Shown here: in pieces, positions 52,420 to 60,781 of the stretch | Position numbering within the stretch: position 1 is the stretch's first letter | Layout: every line of letters begins with the position of its first letter | Origin: JBQTKD01 sp052389435 | GTDB taxonomy: Bacteria; Actinomycetota; Actinomycetes; Sporichthyales; Sporichthyaceae | NCBI GenBank assembly: GCA_052389435.1 | Contig: JBQTIB010000066.1 | Location: forward strand, 43,493 to 107,492 | Length of the DNA: 64,000 bases | Direction of reading: 5' to 3' | Position numbers and translations under genes: made by a program | The notes under the pieces: model-generated | Databases searched by the model: none | What the model was told of the DNA's origin: nothing | What the model saw: only the letters and a program-made list of their open reading frames with translations

Positions 52420-52647
52420 TTCGCGCGTGCGGCGCGCCGCGATGCGCTTGCGGGTGAGGTACCAGCCCCAACACCCCAGCACCAGGCCCCCGACGCAGAC
52501 CCAGACCCACCACTCGCGGTCGTTGTCCTGCAGCTTCCCGTAGAAGACCAGGCATCCGACCAGCGCGATCGCCCAGGCCGCGGATCCGACCGCGATCACC
52601 TTGGACTCGTCGATGTCCATCGGCGGCGGATCGGGGCGAGAGCTCAC
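52399..52647 (-). CDS. DUF2530-family two-helix membrane protein
   Basis: An 82-residue protein of the DUF2530 family with two membrane helices (AVGSAAWAIALVGCLVFYG and WVWVCVGGLVLGCWGWYLT) and basic end KRIAARRTRESAA. Cytoplasmic N-terminal PPPMDIDESK. GTG at 52647. Function unknown; it belongs to the conserved actinobacterial order near MarR and MFS genes. Confidence 0.85.
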   Translation of the reverse strand: MSSRPDPPPMDIDESKVIAVGSAAWAIALVGCLVFYGKLQDNDREWWVWVCVGGLVLGCWGWYLTRKRIAARRTRESAARAD

Positions 52648-52771
52648 CGGCCCAGCCTAGCCGGCGCTCCGTCCGCGGCGGCCTTGCGCGCCCGCCCGCG
52701 CCACCCGTGGGGTGCGCCGCGATTCCCGGGACGCGGGCGGGGTGCGGGGAATGCGCGGAAGGCAAAAGTCG

Positions 52772-52784
52772 TTAGCCTGGCTAA
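52772..52784. promoter_or_regulatory. MarR-type palindromic operator
   Basis: TTAGCC, central T, GGCTAA: a perfect 13-bp palindrome immediately before, or overlapping, the upstream ATG of the MarR gene. It is the expected size for a MarR dimer site and suggests autoregulation of the marR-MFS unit. Confidence 0.65.
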
Positions 52785-52801
52785 TGAGTTACCGTGAAGA
52801 C

Positions 52802-53242
52802 GTGAAGACACTGGGTGCGGCCGAGTTGGAGTTGGCGCACACGGTGCGGATCGCGGTGATGCGGCTGGCCCGGCGGATGCGCCGCCAGCGCAGCGACACC
52901 TCCCTGACGCTCACTCAGCTCTCCACGCTCGCGACGCTGGACCGGCTCGGTCCGCTGACCCCGCGCGAGCTGGCCGAGCAGGAGCAGGTGCAGCCGCCGT
53001 CCATGACCAAGGTCATCGCCGCGCTCGAGGAGCGGGGACTGGCCGCCGTCGCGGCGCATCCCCTCGACGGGCGGCAGAAGATCGTCGCGGTCACCGACGC
53101 GGCGCACGAGATGCTCGAGGCGGACCGGCGCACCCGCGACGAATGGCTCGCGCAGCGCATGGCCGCGCTCACCGCCGCCGAGATCGCCGCCCTGCGCGCG
53201 GCCGTGCCGGTCGTCGAGAAGCTCCTGCGGGTCGACCCGTGA
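52802..53242 (+). CDS. MarR-family transcriptional regulator
   Basis: A 146-residue winged-helix regulator. Core: LTLTQLSTLATLDRLGPLTP, ELAEQEQVQPPSMTKVIAAL (recognition helix), ERGLAAVAAHPLDGRQKIVAVTD wing, and the dimer helices at both ends. GTG at 52802 is preferred, because ATG at 52784 starts inside the 13-bp operator palindrome. Its stop overlaps the MFS start in GTGA. It probably represses the coupled exporter until an inducer binds. Confidence 0.85.
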   Translation: MKTLGAAELELAHTVRIAVMRLARRMRRQRSDTSLTLTQLSTLATLDRLGPLTPRELAEQEQVQPPSMTKVIAALEERGLAAVAAHPLDGRQKIVAVTDAAHEMLEADRRTRDEWLAQRMAALTAAEIAALRAAVPVVEKLLRVDP

Positions 53243-54564
53243 GTCCCACGTTCGCCTCGTTGAAGATCCCGAACTACCGGCGGTACGCCTCCGGGATGTT
53301 CGTCTCCAACACCGGCACCTGGATGCAGCGCGTCGCGCAGGACTGGCTGGTGCTGCAGCTGTCGGGCGGGTCCGCGGTCGCCGTCGGCATCACCACCGGT
53401 CTGCAGTTCCTGCCGCTGCTGCTGTTCGGCCTGATCGGCGGGGCGATCGCCGACCGGTACGACAAGCGCCGCCTCCTGCTGATCACCAACTCCTTCCTCG
53501 GCCTGGCCGCGGTCACCCTCTCGGTTCTCGTGCTCTCCGACGTCGCGGCGGTCTGGCACGTCTACGCCCTCGCCTTCGCCCTCGGCCTGGGCACCGCGTT
53601 GGACAACCCCGCCCGGCAGTCCTTCGTCGTGGAGATGGTCGATCGCGAGCACCTGCCCAACGCGGTCGCGTTGAACTCCGCCTCCTTCCACGGTGCGCGG
53701 CTGATCGGCCCGGGCGTCGCTGGCTTGCTGATCGAGGTCCTCGGGGGCACCGGGTGGGTGTTCGCGATCAACGCGCTGACCTACACCGCGCCGCTGATCG
53801 CGCTTCGTTCGATGCGGGTGGCGGACCTGCACCAGTCGCAGCGCTCGGCCCGCGGTTCGGGCGGCATCCGCGAGGGACTGCGCTACGTGTGGGGCAGACC
53901 GGAGCTCGTCGCGATCCTGACGGTGGTGTTCTTCGCCGGGGCGTTCGGACTGAACTTCCAGATCTTCAACGCGATCATGGCCGTGTCCGAGTTCGACAAG
54001 GGCGCCGGCGAGTTCGGCCTGCTCGGCAGCGTGCTGGCGATCGGCTCCCTCGCCGGAGCGCTGTCGGTCGCCCGTCGCAAGGTCGTCCGAGTGCGCCTGG
54101 TGATGATCTCGGCCGGACTGTTCGGTGTCACGGTCGTGATCTCCGGGCTGATGCCGAGCTACCTCTGGTACGCCCTCTCGCTGCCGCCCGCGGGCATCGC
54201 GGCGCTGACGATGATGACCGCCACCAACGCCACCCTGCAGATGTCGGTAGACCCGGCGATGCGCGGCCGGGTGATGGCCGTCTACCTCACGGTGTTCGCC
54301 GGCGGCACGCCGATCGGCTCGCCGTTGATCGGTTGGATGGCCGCGGAGTGGGGGCCGCGCTACCCCATGGTCATCGGCGGCACGATCACCGCGCTGTCCG
54401 CCGCGATCGCGGCGCTGGTGCTGCTGCGCCGCCAGGACGTGCGCGTCCGGGCCTACCTGCGGCCGCGGCCCCACCTGCGCGTGATTCCGCAGCAGCCGCA
54501 GACGCTCGCCGTCGACACGGTGCTCGAGACCTCCACCCCCGGTGGGCCGCCGGTCGGCCGGTGA
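53239..54564 (+). CDS. MFS exporter (EntS-like)
   Basis: A 441-residue major-facilitator exporter with twelve membrane segments of the MFS_3/EntS type. Marks are PNYRRYASGMFVSNTGTWMQ, RVAQDWLVLQL, FGLIGGAIADRYDKRRLLL (loop 2-3) and DNPARQSFVVEMVD. Coupled to the marR gene by GTGA overlap and to a decayed thpR fragment by another. Substrate not visible; drug or siderophore-like export is typical of the family. Confidence 0.9.
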   Translation: MSPTFASLKIPNYRRYASGMFVSNTGTWMQRVAQDWLVLQLSGGSAVAVGITTGLQFLPLLLFGLIGGAIADRYDKRRLLLITNSFLGLAAVTLSVLVLSDVAAVWHVYALAFALGLGTALDNPARQSFVVEMVDREHLPNAVALNSASFHGARLIGPGVAGLLIEVLGGTGWVFAINALTYTAPLIALRSMRVADLHQSQRSARGSGGIREGLRYVWGRPELVAILTVVFFAGAFGLNFQIFNAIMAVSEFDKGAGEFGLLGSVLAIGSLAGALSVARRKVVRVRLVMISAGLFGVTVVISGLMPSYLWYALSLPPAGIAALTMMTATNATLQMSVDPAMRGRVMAVYLTVFAGGTPIGSPLIGWMAAEWGPRYPMVIGGTITALSAAIAALVLLRRQDVRVRAYLRPRPHLRVIPQQPQTLAVDTVLETSTPGGPPVGR

Positions 54565-54734
54565 GGCTGTTCGTCGCGCTGCCCCTTCCCGAACGGGTGC
54601 GCGCGGAGGTCGCCGAATGGGTCGCGGACGTCGCCGGGCTCGCCGACGGCGTGCGGTGGGCGGCGTCCGAGCAGTGGCGGGGCCACGGCGGGGCGGCGGC
54701 CCACGAATCCCTCGCTCGGTGTCCCTTGGTCTAG
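54561..54734 (+). pseudogene. thpR: Truncated RNA 2',3'-cyclic phosphodiesterase (thpR) fragment
   Basis: A 57-residue remnant. VRLFVALPLPERVRAEVAEW and GVRWAASEQW match the N-terminus of ThpR (2'-5' RNA ligase family), where the next residues should hold the first catalytic HxT motif (HVTLAFLG-like). Here the frame turns into RGHGGAAAHESLARCPLV and stops, so both HxT motifs are lost. GTG overlaps the MFS stop, the same coupling a working gene would have. It is a deletion remnant. Confidence 0.75.
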
Positions 54735-54744
54735 CCTGCCGGGC

Positions 54745-54834
54745 ATGGGTGCACGCAATCGCAAGCTGATCACCGTCGTGCTGATCGTGCTGTTGGTGGC
54801 GGTGCTGGTCGGCTCCGCGCTCAGCTCGATCTGA
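54745..54834 (+). CDS. 29-residue single-pass membrane peptide
   Basis: A very short gene: basic MGARNRK, then a hydrophobic helix (LITVVLIVLLVAVLVGSAL) and SSI end. ATG at 54745; stop 54834, 4 bp before the next gene. It lies after the thpR remnant. Its length is that of small membrane peptides that regulate or stabilise larger partners; the partner is not known. Confidence 0.55.
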   Translation: MGARNRKLITVVLIVLLVAVLVGSALSSI

Positions 54835-54838
54835 CGCC

Positions 54839-55264
54839 GTGAGGCTGGACGCCGAGCAGGCGCGGGAACGGTTCCGGTCCGCGCGGGTGGTACGTCTGGC
54901 GACGGTGAACCCCGACGGCGCTCCGCACCTGATTCCGATCACCTTCGCCTGGTGCGTTCCGGACGCGGTCGTGTTCGCCGTCGACCACAAACCGAAGTCC
55001 GGCAGGCCGCTGCGCCGGGTGGAGAACCTGCGCGTCCACCCGTCGGTGTGTCTGCTGGCCGACGAGTGGGCGGAGGACTGGGCCCGGCTGTGGTGGGCGC
55101 GAGCCGACGGCACCGCCCGCGTGCTCGAGGAGGAGGACCCCCGGCGTGCGTCGGCGATCGCCGCCCTGGTGGAGCGCTACCCCCAGTACCGGCAGATTCC
55201 CCCCGCGGGACCGGTCACCTGGATCGACGTCGACACCTGGTCGGGGTGGAGCGGCGCGGGCTGA
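54839..55264 (+). CDS. F420-type PPOX-fold oxidoreductase (TIGR03668-like)
   Basis: A 141-residue split-barrel protein: FRSARVVRLATVNPDGAPHLIPI, VFAVDHKPKSGRPLRRVENLR, HPSVCLLADEWAEDWARLWW and TWIDVDTWSGW. It matches the small PPOX class that uses the deazaflavin F420, by memory of the TIGR03668 group. GTG at 54839 is 4 bp after the membrane peptide gene. No substrate visible. Confidence 0.82.
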   Translation: MRLDAEQARERFRSARVVRLATVNPDGAPHLIPITFAWCVPDAVVFAVDHKPKSGRPLRRVENLRVHPSVCLLADEWAEDWARLWWARADGTARVLEEEDPRRASAIAALVERYPQYRQIPPAGPVTWIDVDTWSGWSGAG

Positions 55265-55323
55265 GGAGTCGTCGCAACTGCGTTTCCCGCCCCAAAGCGC
55301 CCGCGCTATCTAGAATTGTCCTC

Positions 55324-56373
55324 ATGTGGACCGGTCGGCGTCGGCGGCTCGGCGCCGCTCTGCCCGTCGCCGGTCTCCTCGCGTTCGGTCTGCCCGGCGC
55401 GGCCGCCGCAGCCGTCGACGGGCAACTGCAGTACCAGTTCGAGGTCAGCGCGGCTCCCGTGGAGAGCTACACGCACTTCTTCCGCGAGCTCGTCCAGGCC
55501 GGCGGCTACACCCGGGTGATCCTGGCGCACCGACGCGGCGAGGTCACGGGCATCGCCCGCGCCCTGGGCGCGGCGGTCTGGCCGATCACGGACGAAGAGC
55601 CGTGCCTGTTCGGGTGCGAGCCGCCGTGCCCCGAAAGCCTGCTGGTGAATCCGACGGTCGCGCGCACCAGCGCTCCGCAGGAGTGCAACGACCGAGTGCC
55701 CGGCTTCGCCGCCGCCGGCCTGCCCCCGCAGGTCGCCGAGGTGCTGACCACCGGCATCGCCCCGGAGACCACGGCCGCGACGCCGGACGGCAGCACCGGC
55801 ACCGGGAGCGCGCGGATCGGCGACGTCGACTTCGGCACCAACACCTTCGCCGCCGCCGGAAGCTTCTCCACCGCCACCGTCCAGGATCCGACGGCGAAGC
55901 TCGTCGCCTCCGCGCGGTCCTTCGTCACCGAACTGCGCCTGCCGGGCGGGGGGCTGGCCTCGCTCACCAGCAGGCTCGACGTGACCGCCGTGCCCGGCGA
56001 GCTGCCGCGGGTGAGCTTCCGGCTGTCCTTCGCCAACGCCGCAGGTCCGGGAACCCGGTCGGGGCTCGACCAGGCCAACTTCACCCTCAGCGGCACCGAC
56101 ATCCCGATCTCCGATCTGCTCCAGGCGTTCAACGACTCGCTGACCACGTTCGGCTCGCAGCTGCGGGTCCTCGCCTCCTTCGGCGTGCGGGTTCTCGCCC
56201 CGACCGTCGGCTTCACCGAACGGGGCGCGCGGTACCGGGTGAGCGCCCCGGTGTTCACCGTCGGCGCCGAGCCGGGGGTGTCGCTGCCCACTCCGACGCG
56301 CGACGGCGGCCTGCGGATCGGCGTCGCGAGCTTCGAAGGCAGCTACGGCGCCCCCGACCCCGCCCTGCGGTAG
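55324..56373 (+). CDS. Secreted protein of unknown function
   Basis: A 349-residue exported protein. A signal peptide ends near AAAA, followed by a mature chain with a cysteine cluster (EEPCLFGCEPPCPESLL, PQECNDRV) and a beta-rich middle (GSFSTATVQDPTAKLVASAR, SLTSRLDVTAVPGELPRVSF). No known domain. ATG at 55324. It probably works outside the cell in disulphide-bonded form. Confidence 0.65.
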   Translation: MWTGRRRRLGAALPVAGLLAFGLPGAAAAAVDGQLQYQFEVSAAPVESYTHFFRELVQAGGYTRVILAHRRGEVTGIARALGAAVWPITDEEPCLFGCEPPCPESLLVNPTVARTSAPQECNDRVPGFAAAGLPPQVAEVLTTGIAPETTAATPDGSTGTGSARIGDVDFGTNTFAAAGSFSTATVQDPTAKLVASARSFVTELRLPGGGLASLTSRLDVTAVPGELPRVSFRLSFANAAGPGTRSGLDQANFTLSGTDIPISDLLQAFNDSLTTFGSQLRVLASFGVRVLAPTVGFTERGARYRVSAPVFTVGAEPGVSLPTPTRDGGLRIGVASFEGSYGAPDPALR

Positions 56374-56418
56374 GCCGAGCGTGCCGGGCGCGACGCCGAG
56401 GCGTGGCAGGCTGGTCGG

Positions 56419-57594
56419 ATGCCCGAAGCCCTGACCGACGTCGTCCACGAGCTGCGTTCGCTGCTGCTCGACCCGACGCTGGACCGCGCCGTCGCCGCCG
56501 GACGCCGCCACGGGCAGCCCGCGCCCGCGTGGCGGCGGGCCGAGTTGCGTCCGGTCGACCTCAAGGTCGGGCGGCGCCTGCAGGAGGTTCGCGACGACGG
56601 CCGCTCCCCGCTGACCCGCAACCTCGAGTACGGCCCCGACGCCGCGGCCTGCGTCGAGGAACTCCTCGCGCTGCCGTGGGGGAACTGGCACGTGCGGACC
56701 GCCGCAACCACCGTGCAGGTGCGCGTGACCAAGAAGGGCGAGGCCCAGGTGCACCGGGAGGCGGTCGCCGCCTCGGCCGTGGAGGTGCCGCGGCCGCACG
56801 ACCGGGTCAAGGCCCGGCTGCTCGAGGCCGAGGACCCGCTGTTCTCCGTGCTCGGTGCGGGAGCGGCCAAGCGTCGGCAGGTGGAGGCGTTCCTGCGGCT
56901 GCTGAGCGCCGAACTCGACGTCGTCGCCGGACGGGATCCGCTGCACGTGGTGGACCTCGGGTGCGGCAACGCCTACCTGAGCTTCGCCGCGCTTCGATAT
57001 CTGACCGAAGGTCAGAAGCGTGCGGTGCGGCTGAGCGGGGTGGACCGCAGACCGGAGGCGGCGCAGCGCAACGCGGAGGTGGCCGTGCGTCTCGGGGTCG
57101 ACGCGGCCTTCGTCGCCGGCGACATCGCCGACGCCGAGGTGGCGCCGGCCGACGTGGCGCTCGCCCTGCACGCCTGCGACACGGCCACCGACGAGGCTCT
57201 TGCGCGCGCGGTTCGGTGGGAGACGCCGCTGATCGTCGCGGCCCCGTGCTGCCACCACGAAGCCGCCGCGACGGTGCGTTCGGTCGGCGCGCCGGGGGCC
57301 TACGCAGCCGTGGCGCGGCACGGCATCCTGCGCGAACGGATGGCCGACGTACTCACCGACGGTCTGCGCGCGATGCTGCTGCGGCTGTGCGGGTACCGGG
57401 TGGACGTCGTCGAGTTCGTCTCCAGCGAACACACCGCACGCAACGTCGCCATCCGAGCGGTCCGCACCGGCGCCGCGCCCGAGGAGGGAACGCTGGCCGC
57501 CTACCGCGAGTTGACCGACGCGTGGGGGCTCCGACCGCGGCTGGCGGTGCTGCTGCACGACGAACTGACGCAACGTCATGGGGGACAGTGGTGA
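56419..57594 (+). CDS. Class I SAM-dependent methyltransferase (METTL25/GSTCD-like)
   Basis: A 391-residue enzyme. The methyltransferase core starts near residue 170: VVDLGCGNAYLSFAALRYLT (motif I), VDRRPEAAQRN, ADVALALHACDTATDEAL and the cysteine motif VAAPCCHHE typical of RNA or other methyltransferases related to METTL25 and TRM13. The N-terminal half is a separate, possibly RNA-binding, domain. ATG at 56419; the stop overlaps the next gene in GTGA. Substrate unknown. Confidence 0.75.
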   Translation: MPEALTDVVHELRSLLLDPTLDRAVAAGRRHGQPAPAWRRAELRPVDLKVGRRLQEVRDDGRSPLTRNLEYGPDAAACVEELLALPWGNWHVRTAATTVQVRVTKKGEAQVHREAVAASAVEVPRPHDRVKARLLEAEDPLFSVLGAGAAKRRQVEAFLRLLSAELDVVAGRDPLHVVDLGCGNAYLSFAALRYLTEGQKRAVRLSGVDRRPEAAQRNAEVAVRLGVDAAFVAGDIADAEVAPADVALALHACDTATDEALARAVRWETPLIVAAPCCHHEAAATVRSVGAPGAYAAVARHGILRERMADVLTDGLRAMLLRLCGYRVDVVEFVSSEHTARNVAIRAVRTGAAPEEGTLAAYRELTDAWGLRPRLAVLLHDELTQRHGGQW

Positions 57595-58655
57595 AGCGGG
57601 ATACGGCGGTCCGCGCCGTCCTGGGCGGCCTGGGCGCCGGGGTGCTGAGCCTCGGTCTGGCCGGGGCCGCCGCAGGCGAGAGCAAGGTCGCCTTCCGGTT
57701 CGAAGACCAGCGGATCACCGAATCCAGCGGCCTGGCGCAGAGCCTGGGCGATGCCAATCTGGTGTGGACCCACAACGACTCCGGCGACGCCCCGCGCATC
57801 TACGGCGTGGACAACCGCAGCGGCAGGACCGTCGCGACCCTGGACCTGACCGATGCGCCGGCGCGGGACTGGGAGGGCATGGCCACCTGCCGCGACGGCG
57901 CCGAAGCGACGATCTGGGTGGGCGACATTGGCGACAACATCGACGCCTGGAAGACCTACCGACTGCTCGCGGTGAACGAACCCGCCGCCCCCAGGGACGG
58001 CGCCGTCGACTTCACCCGCTACGACGTCCAGTACGGAGACGGAAAGGCGCGCGACGCCGAGGCGTTGCTGTGCCACCCGACGACGGGCCGGCTCTACCTG
58101 GTGTCGAAGGAGGCCGAGGGCGGGGTCTTCCAGGGCCCGAGCGCGCTGCGCAGGGGCCAGGTGAACAGGTTCGCGAAGATCGCGTCGGCGCCCTCGACCG
58201 TCACCGACGGGGTGTTCCTGGCCGACGGGAGACACGCGGTTCTGCGCGGGTACCGACAGGCGTGGGTCGTCGACGTCGAGAACGGGTGGAAGGTCGTCGC
58301 CACGTTCTATCCGCCCCTGCAGATCCAGGGCGAAACCGTGGCGCTCGCGGCGGACGGCAGGGCCCTGCTGTTCGGCAGCGAGGGCCTGAACGCCTCGGTG
58401 TACCGCGTCGACCTGCCGGCGGACCTCGGAAACCTGCAGGGCACCGGCGAGGACCTCTCCGACACCCAGCCCACTCCCGACGACGGCCGGCCGGCGGCCG
58501 GGCCGTCCAGGAGCGCGACGCCGTTGGACTCTCCGCCGGTCGCGAACGAGAAGGACTCCGACGGCATCCCCGGGGTCAGCGGGCCGTGGATCGCGGTGCT
58601 CTCCGCGGTGGGCCTCGGCGGGCTCGCGCTGACGCTCGCGTCGCGTCGGGACTGA
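57591..58655 (+). CDS. Secreted beta-propeller-like membrane-anchored protein
   Basis: A 354-residue exported protein: signal peptide (VLGGLGAGVLSLGLAG), a propeller-like chain of repeated short strands with DNxxG patterns (LVWTHNDSGDAPRIYGVDNR, EATIWVGDIGDNIDAWKTYR, GRLYLVSKEAEGGVFQG), a Pro/Ser linker and a C-terminal membrane helix (WIAVLSAVGLGGLALTLAS) with an RRD tail. Coupled to the methyltransferase gene by GTGA overlap. Function unknown. Confidence 0.65.
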   Translation: MKRDTAVRAVLGGLGAGVLSLGLAGAAAGESKVAFRFEDQRITESSGLAQSLGDANLVWTHNDSGDAPRIYGVDNRSGRTVATLDLTDAPARDWEGMATCRDGAEATIWVGDIGDNIDAWKTYRLLAVNEPAAPRDGAVDFTRYDVQYGDGKARDAEALLCHPTTGRLYLVSKEAEGGVFQGPSALRRGQVNRFAKIASAPSTVTDGVFLADGRHAVLRGYRQAWVVDVENGWKVVATFYPPLQIQGETVALAADGRALLFGSEGLNASVYRVDLPADLGNLQGTGEDLSDTQPTPDDGRPAAGPSRSATPLDSPPVANEKDSDGIPGVSGPWIAVLSAVGLGGLALTLASRRD

Positions 58656-58657
58656 AC

Positions 58658-58709
58658 CGCAACGTCCGACGAATCGTGGCCCATGGGCAGCAATTCGTCG
58701 GACGTTGCG
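58658..58709. repeat. Dispersed GTCCGAC palindromic repeat, copy D
   Basis: Perfect 17-bp arms (58658-58674 with 58693-58709) around a nested palindrome GCCCATGGGC (58679-58688). AACGTCCGAC then GGCCCATGGGC, 7 nt apart, is the same arrangement as in copy C2. It lies between the converging gene at 58655 and serC, and is a likely terminator for both. Confidence 0.9.
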
Positions 58710-58715
58710 AAGGGG

Positions 58716-59843
58716 CTAGAGCGCGGCGACCACGTGGTCGATGCAGGCGGTCAGCGCCTCGACGTCGGCCGGGTCGACGGCCGGGAACATCGCGATGCGC
58801 AGCTGGTTGCGGCCGAGCTTGCGGTAGGGCTCGGTGTCGACGATGCCGTTGGCCCGCAGAACCTTCGCGACCGCGGCGGCGTCGACGGACTCTGCGAAGT
58901 CGATCGTGCCGACGACCGCGGAACGCTGCGCCGGGTCCGCGACGAACGGCGAGGCGTACTCGACCTTCTCGGCCCAGTTGTACAGCCGCGACGAGGAGTC
59001 CGCGGTGCGGGCGGTGGCCCAGTCCAGGCCGCCGTTGCCGTTGAGCCAGTCCAGCTGCTCGGCGAGCAGGAAGAGCGTGGTCAGCGACGGGGTGTTGTAG
59101 GTCTGGTCCTTGCTGGAGTTGTCGATCGCCGTGGGCAGGTCGAAGAACGTCGGGATGTACCGGCCCGACGCGGCGATCTCCGCGGCCCGGCCGAGCGCCG
59201 CCGGAGACATGATCGCGAGGAACAGGCCGCCGTCGGAGGCGAAGCACTTCTGCGGGGCGAAGTAGTAGCAGTCGGTCTCGGTGATGTCCACGGGCAGGCC
59301 GCCGGCGCCGGAGGTGGCGTCGACGAGCACGAGGGCGTCCGCGTCGGCGCCCGCGACCCGCTTGATCGGCATCGCGACGCCGGTGGAGGTCTCGTTGTGG
59401 GTGAGGGCGTAGACGTCGATCCCGGCCTCGGCGTGCGGCAGGGGGTGCGTGCCCGGCTCGGACTTCACGATGGTGGGTTCGCCGAGCCACGGGGCGCCCT
59501 TGCACACGCTGCCGAACTTGGAGGAGAACTCGCCGAAGTTCAGGTGCTGGCTGCGCTCGCGGACCAGGCCGAACGCGGCGATGTCCCAGAACGCCGTCGC
59601 GCCGCCGTTGCCCAGGACGATTTCGTAGCCCTCGGGCACGGAGAACAGGTCCCGCAGCCCCTGGCGCACGCGGCCGACGGTCTTCTTCACCGGAGCCTGC
59701 CGGTGGGAGGTGCCGAGCAGGGACGCGCCGACGGACGCCAGCGCCGCGACGGCCTCCGGGCGAACCTTGGAGGGCCCGCAGCCGAAGCGGCCGTCGGCGG
59801 GCTTGAGGTCGGCGGGGATGACGATCTGGCTGGCGTCGGTCAC
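58716..59843 (-). CDS. serC: Phosphoserine aminotransferase
   Basis: A 375-residue PLP enzyme of serine synthesis (phosphohydroxypyruvate to phosphoserine), of the mycobacterial class. Visible are the substrate loop GTSHRQAPVKK, NETSTGVAMPI, VDATSGAGGL, the PLP-lysine segment YYFAPQKCFASDGG and YNTPSLTTLFLLAE. GTG at 59843 follows GAGGA. It occupies its usual actinobacterial position. The 59844-60124 stretch upstream holds no gene or strong structure. Confidence 0.95.
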   Translation of the reverse strand: MTDASQIVIPADLKPADGRFGCGPSKVRPEAVAALASVGASLLGTSHRQAPVKKTVGRVRQGLRDLFSVPEGYEIVLGNGGATAFWDIAAFGLVRERSQHLNFGEFSSKFGSVCKGAPWLGEPTIVKSEPGTHPLPHAEAGIDVYALTHNETSTGVAMPIKRVAGADADALVLVDATSGAGGLPVDITETDCYYFAPQKCFASDGGLFLAIMSPAALGRAAEIAASGRYIPTFFDLPTAIDNSSKDQTYNTPSLTTLFLLAEQLDWLNGNGGLDWATARTADSSSRLYNWAEKVEYASPFVADPAQRSAVVGTIDFAESVDAAAVAKVLRANGIVDTEPYRKLGRNQLRIAMFPAVDPADVEALTACIDHVVAAL

Positions 59844-60124
59844 GACTTCGAATCCTCGGGTGCTCGCGGCTTGTGCGCCGTCCGGACGGCCGGGCACCAC
59901 CCCATCTTGCTAGACCCGGCGGCCGGCTTCATCCGAACTCTCGGTGCCGCCCACCACACCGGCGGCCGGCGGCGATCGGTTCGGGCGGCGTGCGTCCGGG
60001 GATGCCACCGGCGTGGGGCCGGTTCGGGACGTGGGCGAAAGGCGTCATCCGGCCGTCAAATCCGCGTAACACGGCAGTGGAATCGTCTGCCGCGCCACCG
60101 TCGCCAAGGAGAGGAACGTTCGGG

Positions 60125-60628
60125 ATGAGTCGCGCGGAGTTGGGTGGAGTCGCAGGTGTGGTTGCGTTGGCGTGCGCCGTTGTGCTCGTCGACTCCGCGT
60201 CCTCCGACGATGCAAGCACCGCCACGGCGGCGGCCACGGCGATCGCCGAGCCCGAGCCGGAGCCGGAGAAGGTCGAGACCGCAGTGCTGGCCAAGGGCCG
60301 CACCGCCGCGCTGAGCCTGCGGACCAAGGGAGCCACCGACGTCGTCTCGCGTCGGGTCGTGCTCGAACCGGGCGGCAGGATCGGCTGGCAGCAGTACCGG
60401 GGCCAGGTCATCGCGACCGTGGCCGAGGGCACGCTGACGCGCACGCTCGGCGACTGCACCGTCGTGGCGACCAAGGCCGGCCGCGCCTACCTGCAGCCCG
60501 CCGGGGCCAAGAACGTGCACCTGTTGGAGAACCGCGGCAAGGCACCCGTCGTGCTCTACGTGACGTATCTGCTTCCCGCCGGCGCGGAGCTCGCGGTGAA
60601 GGCCAAGGCGCCGGCCTGCGCCGGATAG
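60125..60628 (+). CDS. Exported cupin-like protein
   Basis: A 167-residue protein with an N-terminal membrane helix or signal (LGGVAGVVALACAVVLVDS), an Ala/Thr/Glu-Pro linker and a C-terminal half that reads as a small jelly-roll (SRRVVLEPGGRIGWQQYRGQ, ATVAEGTLTR, CTVVATKAGRAYLQPAG, NVHLLENRGKAPVVLYVTY). That is a typical cupin strand order, though the metal-binding His set is incomplete. ATG at 60125 with AAGGAGAGG upstream. Extracellular; function unknown. Confidence 0.7.
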   Translation: MSRAELGGVAGVVALACAVVLVDSASSDDASTATAAATAIAEPEPEPEKVETAVLAKGRTAALSLRTKGATDVVSRRVVLEPGGRIGWQQYRGQVIATVAEGTLTRTLGDCTVVATKAGRAYLQPAGAKNVHLLENRGKAPVVLYVTYLLPAGAELAVKAKAPACAG

Positions 60629-60781
60629 GGCCTGCGCGGCACCGCCCACGGGCCGCGTCGCCGACGCCTGGCCGGTGGGTGATCGCTTCGCTCAACAGAC
60701 TCGATCGGCTCGGAGGATGAAAGCGACTCGTTCCTCGCGCTCTCATCCCCGCTCGCCTCACTCGTCTGTAGGGTCGCGGGC

